The position numbers were made by a program, and so were the translations under genes. Shown in pieces: positions 18,883 through 31,700 of a DNA stretch of 64,000 nt. A model generated the notes under the pieces. That model had not been told where the DNA came from. It was given only the letters and a program-made list of their open reading frames with translations, and did no database searches. The stretch is from contig OX439050.1 of assembly GCA_949317995.1 (NCBI GenBank), forward strand, positions 1,116,001 to 1,180,000. Reading direction: 5' to 3'. Source of the DNA: Acholoe squamosa. Its lineage: Eukaryota > Annelida > Polychaeta > Phyllodocida > Polynoidae. Position 1 is the first letter of the stretch. The number at the start of each line of letters is the position of its first letter.

Positions 18883-20264
18883 TATATATATTCGATAGTA
18901 AATGTAGTTACAAATAACAATTAGGATGTTGAAATATTATATGAATTACTTGAATAAGTGACAGTTGTGTGAAACGGAACTGTTAGTTAAATTACTATAC
19001 CATATAATATCATATTATATCTACGGTATAATTAATAAGACAAGTAATATGAATCGTATACATGTGATAATGACAGTTATATGTAACGGAACTGTCGATA
19101 ATAAATAAATCACATAATAACATCCGTATGTGTGTTTGTAGTTATTAACACCACATTTAAATATATAGTCTTGAAGAAGACTGTTATAGTAACTTCACTA
19201 TATAACGACATGTCGTATATTATTAACATACAAATCCGTTAAGGATTCCGTGAGTAGTACGAATAGGACCATTTATACCATACACTTGAAAAGAAAAGAA
19301 AAAATCACGGTGTAGTTATGAATATAATAATAATATATTATCACCGTGTACCTAATAACCTTTATAGGACCAGATCAATATACTTATTATACAATTTGTC
19401 TCGCAGGACAATAATGTGTGTTTTCTGGTGAAGTTTAACGGATCTTATAATATGAATACCAATAATAATCAGAGATCCGTATCAAGAAATGTCTATGTAC
19501 CTGTATCATAATATGTATCTAGTGGATATGCACATACATATAGTATTATAGAAATATGACATTATATACAATATACAGAAATTATAGATGCTGCTGGAGT
19601 CTTCTGCTGTAATCCTCCGGGTACTAGTAGGTAGGTGTGGTCAGCTAACCATGGGATGGACGTGCTAAAGTTTATGGTTTCCATATATAGAGTGAACACG
19701 GTAGATGATTTTGGGGCAGCTACCCACAATCCTCTAGTAGTGCTAAAGTTTATAAGTAATTCCGAATGGCGTAGAATGTAGAATAATAGTCCGGATGTGT
19801 CAACTATGTAGAAAACGTAATCCTTTTTTTAAGTTTAGTTGACATAAGTAGAAAATAGTCCAATATAGGTTGATCCGGAAGTAATAGTAGTAGTTGGTAT
19901 AAGTCCATTCGGGAGTATAGATGAGTTGTAGAGGTAAATCGTAAAGTCCATCCTAGTAAGTGGTTAGCACCGGTAACAGCAGGAGTCTGGAACTGGTATC
20001 CGGATACATCTCACAGCAGCAAGTCTACTATCGGATTGATCATGGAAGAAGTTATAAATCCGAATAGACTATTCAGGGTGCAATAAGGGTTATACAGCCT
20101 GAATTATACAATAGACTGGTCATAAGAGGAACCCGGAACACATACTATAGGTGTTCATACACTAGTGAAGAAAACATTCGCAGACCTACAGGGTTCCGCA
20201 AAGACTATATCTGGTTATTTGGTGATGGAGAAAAAAATTATGGGAGAAATAACCCGTAGCATGC
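18883..20264 (-). other. 3' non-coding region of element B with repeated hairpins
   Basis: This AT-rich stretch of about 1.4 kb lies between ORF3 and the 3' LTR. It is collinear with 43584-44950 of element C, including the inverted repeats around 18961-18985 (AACAGTTCC-type arms), 19070-19095, 19300-19350 (CACGGTG arms) and 19438-19482 (ACGGATCT arms). No frame of note. Confidence 0.7.
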
Positions 20265-23201
20265 TTAAGCGGATTTCTTAGCATGCTTCTTCTTAAGAAG
20301 AGCTAGAGCCGACTCGGGAGTGCCGTCCCACTCGTCCAAGTCGACTCCGAACACCCTCATCAACTTAGTGTTCAGATTGGTGTTCCGAGTAATCTCCTCT
20401 TTTACACGTTTCTCCAACACGTGTACATCCATAGCTGCCTTTTCTTGGGCAGCTGCGGCAGCCTCCTCCTGGGCCTTCACATCGTCCCGGATGAGGGTCT
20501 CGAGGCGCTGCTTTTCAGCATCCGCGACCTCCTTCATACACAACAGGGTGTCGTTTAGGAGACCCTGATGGAACTCGGTCGCTTTTTCGCGAACACACTT
20601 CTCCCAGTGGTGTAGATGGCCTTCTGGACATCTGCTTCCCCTTGGCGAGATTTCTCGAACCAAACCTCCGCATTACCGGTTTTAATGGTAATAGCGTCCT
20701 TTGGTTTCGCAGGTGCAGCGACAGCCTTGGGAGGAGTCGATGCGGCCTGTGGACCACTTCCGGGTTTAGGGCTTCCGGACACACCTGCCGTTGGTACACA
20801 GTAGGCAGGTGGTGCGTTCTGTTTCAATCCCATTTGCAGGTACATGTTCAACTGCTCCTGGGTAAAGGTAACTGGTGGGGCGGCTGGAGCGGATGCAGAT
20901 CCGGCGGCAACAAATGCGGTGGTCTTCTTTGGCATAAGGCGACTATCCTTTCCTACCACCAAGGTCTGGCTCTCAGGTACAGGTCCCTGGTTTAAGGACG
21001 GAAAGTTTCGAGAACTAACTTTCCCAGGCTTAGATACGGCTCCAGCGTATCCGGCAGGTTCGGGCTTCTTAAACACCGGAGTGCCCTGAGCCTGCTCTGC
21101 GGGGTGCTTAGCCAGAGGGGACCTGGAACGGTCCTCTGCTCTGACTTTCGGTTTAGTGGTGCCCTGACCATTACCGTTGCCGCCACGGTTCTGATCTCTC
21201 CTGCTCCTTTCACGAGCTCTCTTTGCATCCTTTCCGGATTCCTCGCATTTCTGCCAGAGAGACTCGTGCATGTCCAGTTTACCCTTTCCAGGAGTCAGGA
21301 CTATCTTTGCTCGGAGTTTCGAATCCTTGGTCTTCGGAACTTGGCAGAGGACTTGGTCCCCTGATCTTAGACCAAGCATCCTCGCTCAGACTGTCGAACT
21401 CCTTTATGATTTCCTGATGAAGCTCCATGATGCGCTTCCGTGCCCCGTCCAAACCTTCTGCGTGGCATTTCTTCTGGTGTCTAGCCAGATCACTACGTTG
21501 GTTGTATTGCACCTTCGTAGTACACTTCTTGCCCTTCTTACCATAACTCGGATCACAAATGTAAACCGGGTGATGGTGGAAGTGGGCCTCTACCAGATGC
21601 CGTTGAAACCGGGCTGGAGTACTCCAGGTCCGGATCGTGACATCACTCGCATCCTGGCAGATAGAGAAGGGACAAGACTTTTGGTCGTCACCGTACCACT
21701 TCTCTAAAGCCCAACGCAGCTTCCTCCTCTGGGTATAAGTGTAATACCCTTCGGTGTGGTTTAGCATAAGCCACATCTTTCAATAGGCTTTGCTCGGATT
21801 GGGGTCCTCGTCCGAAAGACGCATCCAATCATCATCGTCTGACTCATTATTTTTGTTGACTGAGTCCGGGCAGGCATAGAGGGTAGAGCTGTCCTTCTTT
21901 ACTCCGTACGCACAGTCAGAGAAGCACGTCTGAATCCGGGATTTGAATCCGGACTTGGCGTTAGCCCAGCGTTCGGCCTCAGTTTGAGTTGATGGAGTGG
22001 CCTTCTCATCATACTCAACCGAGGACTCGTGCACAGACTCCTCGTCAGACGATTCAACCTCCATGGCAGTACTACCAGTGGCTAAAGTGCTGGGTTTCGG
22101 CTCGGCTCTAGCAGAATCCGGGAGATTCTTGAGCTTCCGAGCAGCCGACCTTCGGTTCTTGCTGACCTTTCAGTCTTTCTCCGGTTCCTGGGTTCCGGAT
22201 GCGCTGGAGGTCGAGGCTTCTACCTGAGTGGTAGTACTGCCGGTGGCTGGTGTAGCACTGGCTGAACTCCTGGTGGCAAGTTTCAGGTCGGGGATAGGAG
22301 GTGCGGGTGCTTCCGCGGCCCTCTTAGCCTCTTCCTGAGCCTCCTGTTTGGCAGTCATTTGGCGGATGAGAACCGTCCGAAGGGCTGCGCCTCGGTCCAA
22401 ACCGATTAGTGAACTGTTCTGGATGTCCACTAATTCTTGCTCGGTAATATAAATACCTTCATCCCACTGCTCGAAGTTAGCAGCGGCCTCCCGATACTCC
22501 TTTGTGGTCCGGTACTGGGGCCGGGTAGCACAAGGGCGTGGGTAAGTCTGCCCCTCGGAATCCGAGACGCAGCCTACCCAGTTAATGTTCGTAGCCTTGA
22601 CGTTCCACAGGGACTTGTCAGGCTTCGGGTACGCTCCGAGCTCGAAGGCTCGGTTGGCTTCATACACTGTCTCGCGAAAGTCAGCGTCTACCATAAGTCC
22701 CCGTTGGAACCACGGCCAGTCTCGAAGCCACTCGGGAGGCGTCCTGGTCAGCTGATCGGGAACCATAACGCCCTCGACAGCTATCCTCACCTTCGGGTCC
22801 AACCTGACTGGTGTCCCGTCCGCGTAGGTCACTTGTGCCTGCAGTTCCGGGTGGACATACAGGTAGCGACCATCGCACTCTACTGGGAACGGGTCAGCCA
22901 CTGCTGGCTTCCACTGGTCCTTCGAGCCGTCGACTTGTGTGGTCTCGGACTCTGTCGCTGCGGGTTCGGCACTTGCAGTCGCTCCGGATCCCTCTGGTGG
23001 GAGTGGAGATAACATCTTCTCATTTAGTGAAAATGAAGCCAGTTTCTCCTCGAACGAGCGATCCGTGGATTCCTCCACGTCCATCATCTCGCTCTCTTCC
23101 TGTGTAACAGGCGACAAAGCTTCCGGAAAAGCTTCTGCGGACGGAGTCAGCTTATCCGGGTCACCGGATAGCTTGGCTGCAGCTACGGATTCCTCAGCCA
23201 T
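20265..23201 (-). pseudogene. Element B ORF3 (accessory zinc-finger protein), broken
   Basis: Homologue of C 40635-43583 and D from 61157. The start is ATG 23201 (MAEESVAAAKL), preceded by an open frame from a GTG. Breaks, each judged against C: TGG to TGA at about 22170 (C has Trp); CGA to TGA at about 21778 (C has Arg); a 5-bp deletion near 21366 (WSKIR junction); and a 1-bp deletion near 20613 (after KAIYT). The pieces still show the N-terminal domain (PEWLRDWPWFQRGLMVD), two zinc-finger-like blocks (CPFSICQD...HLVEAH and YICDPSYGKKGKKC...HQKKCH) and the C-terminal coiled coil (DVHVLEKRVKEEITRN). Where C has its TGA stop, B keeps CGA. The two stops are therefore independent and the ancestral gene was one ORF. 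Confidence 0.85.
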
Positions 23202-23754
23202 GACTGGGGAATCGCCCACGGGAGTAAACTACTCCTTTTTCCGGCTTTTACGGCGCCGGGGCCGACACAAGCGGAGTCTGTCTACCAGGAGACAGACTCT
23301 GGAGGAGCAGCGAAGAGTTTGCTAGCCGGTAAAATCCAAGAAGGGAGCGAGCTTGACCGTCTTGGACGTTACCGAAAAACAATATGGCGACAGGCCAGCA
23401 TTCGTGACGTCATTTCCCCGTTGCGCGCGGGGTCACGAGAGGTCAGCCGAGACTGGACACTGTGACGTCATGCGGAAACGCATGTGCTACAAGCGGTACA
23501 TCAACAAACTGATTGTTTTTAGGTAATTATCGCTCACACTGATGACTCGTCTGGGGATTTAAGTGGAGATTATGGAAAGCTTAAGCAAATCCACCGGATT
23601 ATCCGTCCACTACCCATTGGTACATCATGCGGCGGCGACAAATAAGCCTCTCGGGTCAGTTGTCATCCGTTCCTCTAAATGTAAACATTACACTCATTGT
23701 GTATACAGGTTAGGTCACTGCAGTCCTCTGGGCAATTCGGGGGCTGCGGCGAAC
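23202..23754 (-). promoter_or_regulatory. Element B pol-ORF3 spacer with promoter-like sites
   Basis: Read on the minus strand after pol: the motif GGACGGATAATCCGGTGGAT (complement of 23589-23608), two TGACGTCA sites (23463-23470 and 23405-23412) in a CpG-rich stretch, then CGCCATATTG (complement of 23380-23389) about 180 bp before the ORF3 ATG. The order and spacing match element C. Confidence 0.55.
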
Positions 23755-26700
23755 CTATCTCCCCTTCTCAGATAGTTCTTTATCGGACCTGACAGTCTGA
23801 AGAGCTTTCTCTAGATGCTTCTTAGCCTTAGAAACACCTTTCCTCTTCTTTTTGTCTTCACCTGCCGAGACTTTTTTAACTCCCCCACGCTTAATCGGTG
23901 TTGGCGTGGGTGTCACTGATTCGGAACACTTTTTAGGTCTACCACGACCACGCTTCACTGTAGTGTTATTTGCCTGGTCTATTATGCGATTATGGTTCAG
24001 GATCTTTCCGGAACCTTCACCATACATTTCTGTGGAGGTCTCCCTCCCAGACCATTTCCTTAATCTAGCCACATTAGACTTATAAAGTCGACCAAGGTCA
24101 GATTTGATAATTACGGTACAATCACTGATAACTTGTGTTATGGTGAAGGGACCATCCCAGTTAGACGCTAATTTTATGTGTCTAAGTGGTTCATGTAGTC
24201 TGAGGACTCTGTCTCCGGATTGGAATTTCCGATGCTTTAGATCGGTATCGTATCCTACTTTCTGCCATTTGGCACTTTTCTCCAAATCAATTTGGACAGA
24301 CTCATATGCTTTTTTAAATCTGTCTCTCAAACATTCCACAAAAACTACATGGCAGGGTAGTTCAGGGTCCATCCCTACGACCCCAAAAACTAGGTCAGCA
24401 GGCATTATCAAATCCTCTCCGAATACTAAAAGGTTCGGAGTACAATTTGTACTTGAATGTACCGTACTGTTATAAGCATGTGTCACGAAATGACATTGCT
24501 CATCCCAGTCATCCATATGTTCATTAACGAGTGACTTTAGAACTTGGATGAGGGTTCTATTGTACCTTTCTACCAGTCCATCGCTCTGTGGCCTATACGG
24601 GTTGGTTCTAGTCTTGTAAATAGCTAAGTATTCGCACATACCCTGCCAGAGATTTGATTCAAACTCTCTGCCTTGGTCACTGTGTAACATTAATGATACC
24701 CCGAAACTTAGTACCCAACCTTTTACAAAGGCTTCGGAACAAGTAATTGCTTTGTGGTCCGGTAGTGGAAATACTTTAGTGTATTTCGTATAATAATCAC
24801 ACACTACCATCATACAGGTATTATCATTAGCGGTTGTATTAAATCCACTAATAATATCTACCCCGATTCTTGCGAATCTAACTCCGAAAAGTTTTTGGGA
24901 TAGGGGAAGTTTGCCCATCCCGGATCCGGGTTTGTTTTTACAACAATCCGGACAGGTGATTACCCATCTTTGCAAGTCCCGTGTCATGCCAGGCCAATAG
25001 TATTTCTTGGAAAGTCGTGCTAACGAGCGTTTCCTTTCGAAATGACCACTGGTCCGATGCCCATGACAGAAGTACATAATGTCATGTCTCATAGCATGTG
25101 GTATCACCACTTGCATGATTCTCTCACCATTATTACATGGCTTCCAACGGTATAACACGCCTTTCCGGACTTCAAGCTCGGTCCATTGAGCAAGAAACCT
25201 TCTCATTTCTCGATTTTCCAGAGAGACCTCTGGTCTAACTGGACGTATACCCTTTGGTACCAATTGCAGTAGCTGCGCAGTTATCGAGTCAGCTTCCTGG
25301 AAATGTCGTATGTGATCCATAGACTATTCCAGTATACTGGCAACTAGGGGTACGAATGGTCTTCGAATCCCTGCTAACACTGCCCTATGAGCTCCACAAT
25401 CAGTGCAATCCGGATTATCACATTTCCGAATTGGTATTCGAGACAAAGCATCAGCATTTGAATGCTTAACTCTGGGTCTATGCTGAATCTGTTGATGTTC
25501 AAGCCCATATTCGGATAAATGGGGTAGCCATCGGCCTAACATTCCTTCAGCATCTCGGAAGTTCAGTAGCCACCTTAAAGAGGAATGATCCGTACGTAAA
25601 GTAAAGTTTGTTCCCCATAGAAAGTGTTTGAACTTCTTGGTATATACGACTACCGCTAACAACTCTCTTTTGGTTGTGCAGTAATTGCGCTGAGTCTTGC
25701 TCAGTGTATTGCTGGCAAAGGCAATCGGTACTTCTCTCCCATTTTGGACTTGCGAGAGAGCTGCACCAATGCTATCATTACTAGCATCAGTATCCAGTAT
25801 GAAATGATCCGTTTCATTCGGATATTGCAATACAGGAGAACTCGTGAACAGGTCTTTTAGCTTTTGAAAAGCGGTTTCCTGTTCATGCGTCCAAGAAAAT
25901 TTTTCCTTGGTACTTCCTGGAGTCCAGTTAGCTATTGCTTGTAATGGATAACTGACTCTAGAATAATTCGGAATAAATTCCCTGTAATAGGAACAGAATC
26001 CTAAAAAGGACCTCACTTCTTTGGGTGTTTTAGGTCTATTCCAATTCGTAACTGATTTGATTTTTTCCGGATCAGCTTTTATCCCTTCATCACTAATGAT
26101 GCGGCCCAAATAATTTATGGACTTTCTAAACATGTGGCATTTCTTAGGTTTAAATTTGAGACCATTAGAAATAATACGTTCTAGTACCATTTTTAGGTTA
26201 TTAGAACACTCTTCGAATGTTTTTCCGAAGACTATGACACCGTCAAGATATACAAGACATCTTTTCCACAATAAATCACTTAGAATTGTTTCCATCATTG
26301 CTTCAAATGTTGCAGGTGCATTGCACAATCCAAACGGCATTACGTTATATTGGAATAGTCCAATATGACTCGAAAATGCAGTTTTCTCCATATCTGAAGG
26401 GTTCATTCCCACTTGCCAATAACCTGATTGCAAGTCTAGGGTACAAAACCAACTGTTCCCTCCTAAGGAGTCAATGGTTTTGTCTGTTCTCGGTAATGGA
26501 TACGAATTCTTTTTCGTTATTCCATTCAACTTCCTGTAGTCTATGCAAAAGCGGATAGTACCGTCTTTCTTTGTTACCATACACACAGGACTACTCCATG
26601 GACTATTGGAAGGGACTATTACATCCTGTTCCAACATCTTGTTTATCTCATCTTCAGCTACTCTCTTTTTCGCTAAAGGTAACCGTCTATACGGTATCTT

Positions 26701-27914
26701 AAAGGGTGCAGCATCTCCAGTATCTATTTTATGTAATACCTTATTTGTCGTTCCTAGCTTTTCACCAGGTTTGGCAAAGGCATTATTATACTGACAGAGC
26801 ATACCATAGAACTCTTTCCGGTGTTCCGGATCTTCTAATGAAGTTTCTTCATACAACTTAAGTAAGTCTTCCGAAATTTCATCATCTCCTGTTACCTTTT
26901 GTAAGCTTAGCTTACTATCCGTTACAGTTTCCGAAAGGGTCACTTTTCCAAAAACTTGTCCCTTTTTCAGGTAGAAAGTAGTGTTTCCAGTATTGGAGAC
27001 AGGTACTACCGACCAGGATGCATTCGCTACTATCGTGTCTACAGAATTTAATCCAATACTTGACAAAGTAACTACATACGGTTCTATCACTGCAGGTTTA
27101 TTACGCATTGCAGGATCACTTCTTACAAGCACATCTCAGGCTACTCCCGGGGGGATTCGCACAGTGTGTGCCACACTAGCCATACTGCCCACTTGTCTCA
27201 GTACACATCTAACCTTTACGGGATACGGGTATCTCACACTCAACACTCCTGTTTGAGGTTCCAACACAGCACCATACAGGGATGCGAAATCCAACCTAAG
27301 TATCCCCTCATCTGCTATATCCGCAACGGTGGCGCTCATGACATAGTCATGTATACCATCCAACTGTAGTTTCACACAAGTTCTACCATACGTTTGCAAG
27401 GTACTGCCGTCGGCCGTCTGAGCACTTCCTCCCGATTTGAGAGTATCATGTTCATCCGGTATAAGATCGTAGAACCCCCTGGAGATACAAGAGTGGCTAG
27501 CTCCCGTATCCACAAGGAATTCGGCAGATCTTCCGTTAACAGTGAGGCAAACATACCACCGCCTTCCGTTTAGAACAGAGGGCATGTCCGTGACGATCAG
27601 AACGTCATTTTTCACACCAGGAGTCGATCCACATCCTTTCAGGAATTCCAGACAAGGATGACCCGGGGGCAGGTGGGCACCACAGACCTTGGCTAATTCA
27701 TAGCCGCCTGCCTCGTTACTGATATTGGGTTTCCCCTGTGCTCCCGTGGCACCTGTTATATCAGCTTCCCTAACCTTCCGGGTGTCTACAACCACCTCGG
27801 TGTTAGGCGATCTTGTTACTACATGCGAACTATCATCACGGATGGTGATATCATGGCAAGATTTGTCACTGGGATCCCCTTCTTTGCCCCTCGGGAGATC
27901 CCTTTCTAGTTTTC
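23755..27914 (-). pseudogene. pol: Element B pol (PR-RT-RH-IN), two stops and mutated RT site
   Basis: One frame runs the full length and is broken only by TGA at about 27133 (Cys codon TGT in C) and TAG at about 25321 (Trp codon TGG in C). Seen: retropepsin with FLVDTGASHSC and ADEGILRLDFASLYG (Arg where C and D have Gly in ILGLDFA, likely damaging); RT with YWQVGMNP; RNase H with ILDTDASNDSIGAA; integrase zinc site with CPDCCKNKPG; integrase core with GVDIISGF, LHSDQGREFE and GLVERYNRTL; GPF-type module NWDGPFTITQ; and AT-hook-like KRGRGRPKKC. RT motif C reads YLDG (26239-26250), so a catalytic Asp is lost. The frame is open back to the gag junction in the -1 phase. Confidence 0.9.
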
Positions 27915-30762
27915 CTCTGTACTTATCCCAGAGACACCCTCCTGTTTACGCGGGACAGGCTTCTCAGCCATACATTCAGGAGCAAAGTGCCCCAGTTTCT
28001 GGCATCTGAAACATCTCCTTTGAGATTTGTCAACTCTTGGTCTCTTTGGAGCTTCTGTTTATCCGGCTATTAACGTTTCCATCATATTAGTCGGAGCAAC
28101 AGTGGCTGCTACTGTTGGTTTCGCCGTAGAAGCTACACTGCCCGGTTGAGTTGATCCGGAAGCTGTTTTACCAGCGACGGATCCTCCTCTCCTTCTCGAA
28201 TGAACCTTCCTATACCGCTTTTGTCGGTAATACTTTCCAGCTATCTGGACTGAACCAATATATTCTCCGTTTTCATCGGAGATATAGTCATACTCCTCAT
28301 CAGGTTCATTCGATTCAACTGGAGCTAACTGGGAAGTATCATATACCGGAGCAGGTGTACCTCTGTATTGGAATGGAGCTGCTCTTACTGGACTAGGTCC
28401 AAAACCTACCAATCATTTCTTCATGTCATGTCCATCAATTGCTATGAACAGGTCACTGAAGGAAGTGTCATCTTTTCAAGAATCCCAGACCACTTGCTTG
28501 TGATCCGGATCCCGCAATCCACTGTAGAATTGTATAAACAATTCTTGTAGATAGCAATCATCGTCATGAGCCCAATTTGGACATGCTTTTGAAAGCAAAT
28601 CCTGCAGCTCCAAACCAAAGCGTTTGTGTGATTCCTTAGGTTTTTGTGTTCTCTTCTTGAAACTTACCCACGGATCTTCTCTAACGATTGATCCAAATAG
28701 GTATGCGGCACATTCTACCAATTGATCATAGGTACCGTATAATCCGTAAGCTGCTCTCCATTGGTTGAGAGCTACCTTTCCGCCTTTATTTAACCAACAG
28801 ATCAAATATGGCAGAGCTTCTTCTTTTGTCCAGCCACTACAATTGACTTCATCGACAAAAGCTTGATACCTGTCCTTCCATGGATCATTAGAATCATATG
28901 GAGGGGGTATCCGTGCCTGCCTACGTGCCGGATTATTACATCCGCGTAGTCTATCTGCTTCTCGCATGCTCCAGTTCATGACTTCCATGCCGTCTGCTCC
29001 CTTTCGGTAGCAGTCAATGCCAAGGTTTTAGATACATTGGCTCCTATCAAAGATGGTTTGCATCCCTGCAGGCATAGAAGTTCTCCTATTTGGCTTCCTG
29101 CCATCTCCTCCTGATCCGGATCCTCCTGGGCCGCCTGGAGGATTTCCTCCTGGTGGACCATTATTATTATAGCTCCCGGACGAACCGCCTGAGCATCCAC
29201 CACTGTTACCTGCTTTTCCAGAAGACGCATATTTAGGGAAAGAATTATTTTGATTCCATCCCTGGTTATAGCTATTACCATTTTGGTAATTACCATTTCC
29301 TGATGGATTATGTTCTTGGTTGATATGTACCGCCATTAGCATTGTTTTGTGGCGGGTTTGGTCTTAGGAAACGTCCATCAGTAGGACCATTACCAGAACC
29401 CGGAGGTGGATTCGGTAATCTTGGCCCTGCTGGTGTACTGTGGCCGGGTTGGGGGAAATATGAAGGTGGTGTCAACATATGCCTCATTGGTCTGGGTGCT
29501 CTTGGTTGTGCCACGGGTGTATTGTTATTAGTCCCAGTAGCACCATCGTGAGTCGCTTTAATTTTGTGACTCAAATCTGGTATGGGTGGTGCCGGACCTA
29601 TCGTATCCAGCATCGGGGTTGCTGGTTTAGGTGCGGTTCCATTTACTGCGGTATTATCCTGTTTCTTGTAGATTCCAGATACTACATTCTTGTCAGCCCC
29701 ATCATCAACGAATGGGCTGTATCTAATTGGGGTTGCATCTTTGGATGTCTTTCCCAACATTGTAGATACCACAGCTGGATCTATATTGCCTATAGTTAAC
29801 TGGGCGGCTTCTACATATTTATCTAGAGTTATTGCAGTAGTCTGCAATTCCTGAAGCTCATTTGTGAGTTTCTGTCTATCCTCCTCTAATTGTTTATTGT
29901 AAGCTATAATGCCTACTCGGATGGTTTCATTGTCTTCAGCTTGTTTACTACACTGAAGTTTCAATTTATCTAACTCGTCCTGATAATGGCGAATGTCGGA
30001 TTCGAATTTTGCCTTATCAAGGTTTAATTGGTCGTTTGTATCTATGTATGTTTGGATACGAATGTGCCTATTATCATATTCCTTGTTGAATGATTCTCTC
30101 ATGGAATGAAGTTTTAATTCTTCATTCTCGAGTTCCTTCATGTACTCACTCCTTCTGGCTTCGAATTCCTTTCACATGCCAGTTAGGTCTTCTTCCAACT
30201 GAAGTTTTTCATGGAATACTTCGTCTTTAGCTTTGACCAAGGTATTTAAGTTCTCGTTCAAAGTTACATAAGTTTCATTCAACAACAGGACATCCGGTCG
30301 TTTGAATTCCTCACCTTCCGGTACCGCATAGGTTAAGTCGCCATCTATAGCGCTGTAATCTAATATTGGTAATTCGGGCCTGGGTAATCTATAAGGTAGT
30401 TCTCCGAATGTCACCCTCTTTGGCATTGGTGCCGGATGTTCTGGGTTAGTACTACCACCAACTTCGAACATCGAATTACTTAACTCGTCAACAAGTGATT
30501 GTTGGCCTATTAAGTTACTCTGTCTCTTTATAGACTGTTCGCGTCGTACAGAGTCTGGCAGATTCTCCTCACTATCATTATAGTGGGGTCCGGGATCTCT
30601 CCAAGATGCAGATTCCGCATCTTGCGAGTTCGAATGGGTTTGGAGCATTAATGATCCATTTCCATTCTCTTGGGCAATCGATTGCCCTGCTGGGTTAGCT
30701 TCCCTGAGGGTGTATAACCCATGTACCAGCCGTTCGGACGTTATAACGTCCGGGCTATACAC
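27906..30762 (-). pseudogene. gag: Element B gag, broken in several places
   Basis: Collinear with C gag 33032-35929. Breaks seen against C: CGA to TGA near 30170; a deletion of about 26 bp near 29310 causing a frameshift; CAA to TAA near 29028; TGG to TGA near 28480; CGT to TGA near 28413; and TTA to TAA near 28060. Domains still visible are the coiled coil (30300-29850), the Pro/Asn/Gly-rich middle, the capsid-like block (DPWKDRYQAFVDEVNCSGW, then WVSFKKRTQKPKESHK) and the CCHC knuckle near 28000. It ends GAA AAC TAG within GGAAAAC (complement of 27909-27915). Confidence 0.85.
30735..30752. repeat. 18-bp perfect palindrome in the element B leader
   Basis: CGGACGTTATAACGTCCG is identical to the palindrome at 33042-33059 in element C. 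Both lie about 20 nt after the PBS, the position where retroviral RNAs carry dimer-initiation loops. The function is inferred only from position. Confidence 0.8.
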
Positions 30763-30771
30763 CAGAATTAA

Positions 30772-30786
30772 CTGGTCATGGCACCA
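30772..30786 (-). promoter_or_regulatory. Primer binding site of element B
   Basis: The coding strand reads TGGTGCCATGACCAG, one base after the 5' LTR. It is identical in element D and differs by one base in C. It would pair with a tRNA ending in ...GGCACCA; the tRNA is not identified. Confidence 0.8.
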
Positions 30787-30787
30787 G

Positions 30788-31164
30788 TGTAAGGGTTTGT
30801 GGCCTTACGGACCTGGGGGGTTCGGGTCTTACGATTCGAAAAGAAAGAGTAAGACAGTATTCCAAGTGTATACCAACGGTTAGTTTTATTTCTTATTGTA
30901 CACTCACGGCTGCCGGATGATGTCAGAGAGGCAGCTAATATTAAGGAATAATGGTTTACATGGTGTGGAGGCCAGAAGGGCCTCTGACGTAGCGGCTGAG
31001 CCCTGGGCTTTATATACGGACCCAGGTGTTCGTCGTCAGATGTCCCCACAGACCCGGATCAGTGCTGCCACCTATCCGGAACCTGAGGAACGTCCGACGA
31101 CTCGACTCACCCGCCACGTCAGACGGTACCCAACTCCTATGGTTTAATAATGTGTACCTCTACA
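30788..31164 (-). repeat. Element B 5' LTR (377 bp)
   Basis: TG...CA ends on the coding strand (TGTAGAGG...CCTTACA). It contains a TATATAAA box (complement of 31009-31016) and AATAAA (complement of 30885-30890). It differs from the 3' LTR of B at about six visible positions. Confidence 0.93.
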
Positions 31165-31700
31165 TATATTTGACACTTGATCAGATCGTGGCAAGATGAT
31201 GAAATTTGATGGTGAGGATCAAGAAACGTTTTTTGCAGGGAATGCAGTTTCTTTTTTTTTTTATAATCTTTGTGTTGCCATTGCCATTTCAACTGTTAAA
31301 AAGGGATCTTTTTCTTTTCTTAACATCAAGCCTTTCAGAAAGTGTTTCTTTAAAGTACTGCCTAACAGCTGTGTAAGTCTAAGGTTGTCTACACAGGGCC
31401 AAACTCAAGTATGTCTTACATGTCTGGGAATATTATAAGCTGGCTAATGAATACCAACGGCTAGATATGAATGGTGTCTCTGTCGGGTGACCCAGGGTAG
31501 AAGCACTGCTGATGGGTGATGCCCTCTAGGTTGATCATTCCATAAGGGAGAGAGCTGAGCCCTCTGGAATAAAGAGTTTCAAGTATGGGGATCAATAATT
31601 GTTTCAGAAACATATTGGGTCAGAAGGCATGCTGTCTGCCAAGTCTAAAACAAAGACACTAAGTTTCAGTCAAATAGAGTTAGGGGTGGGCGTGGCCGAG
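31165..31700. other. Sequence between elements B and E2
   Basis: No gene recognised. If B is removed, this sequence continues directly from base 17392, just after the fucosyltransferase stop codon. It may therefore be the original 3' UTR or downstream flank of that gene. A T-rich run lies at about 31250-31265. Confidence 0.45.

Larger units (their letters stand above)
17393..31164 (-). mobile_element. Element B: 13.8-kb Ty3/Gypsy element with accessory ORF3, decayed
   Basis: The element is full length and on the minus strand, with LTRs at 31164-30788 (5') and 17769-17393 (3'). Between them lie gag, pol, the pol-ORF3 spacer, ORF3 and a long 3' non-coding region. Without the inserted 968-bp transposon it is about 12.8 kb, the same as element C, and it is collinear with C throughout. 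By eye the two LTRs differ at about six positions in 377, so it is older than C. Flanking tetranucleotides are TAGA (left) and TATA (right), possibly a mutated 4-bp duplication. All three genes carry several stops or frameshifts, and the RT active site is mutated. Confidence 0.93.
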
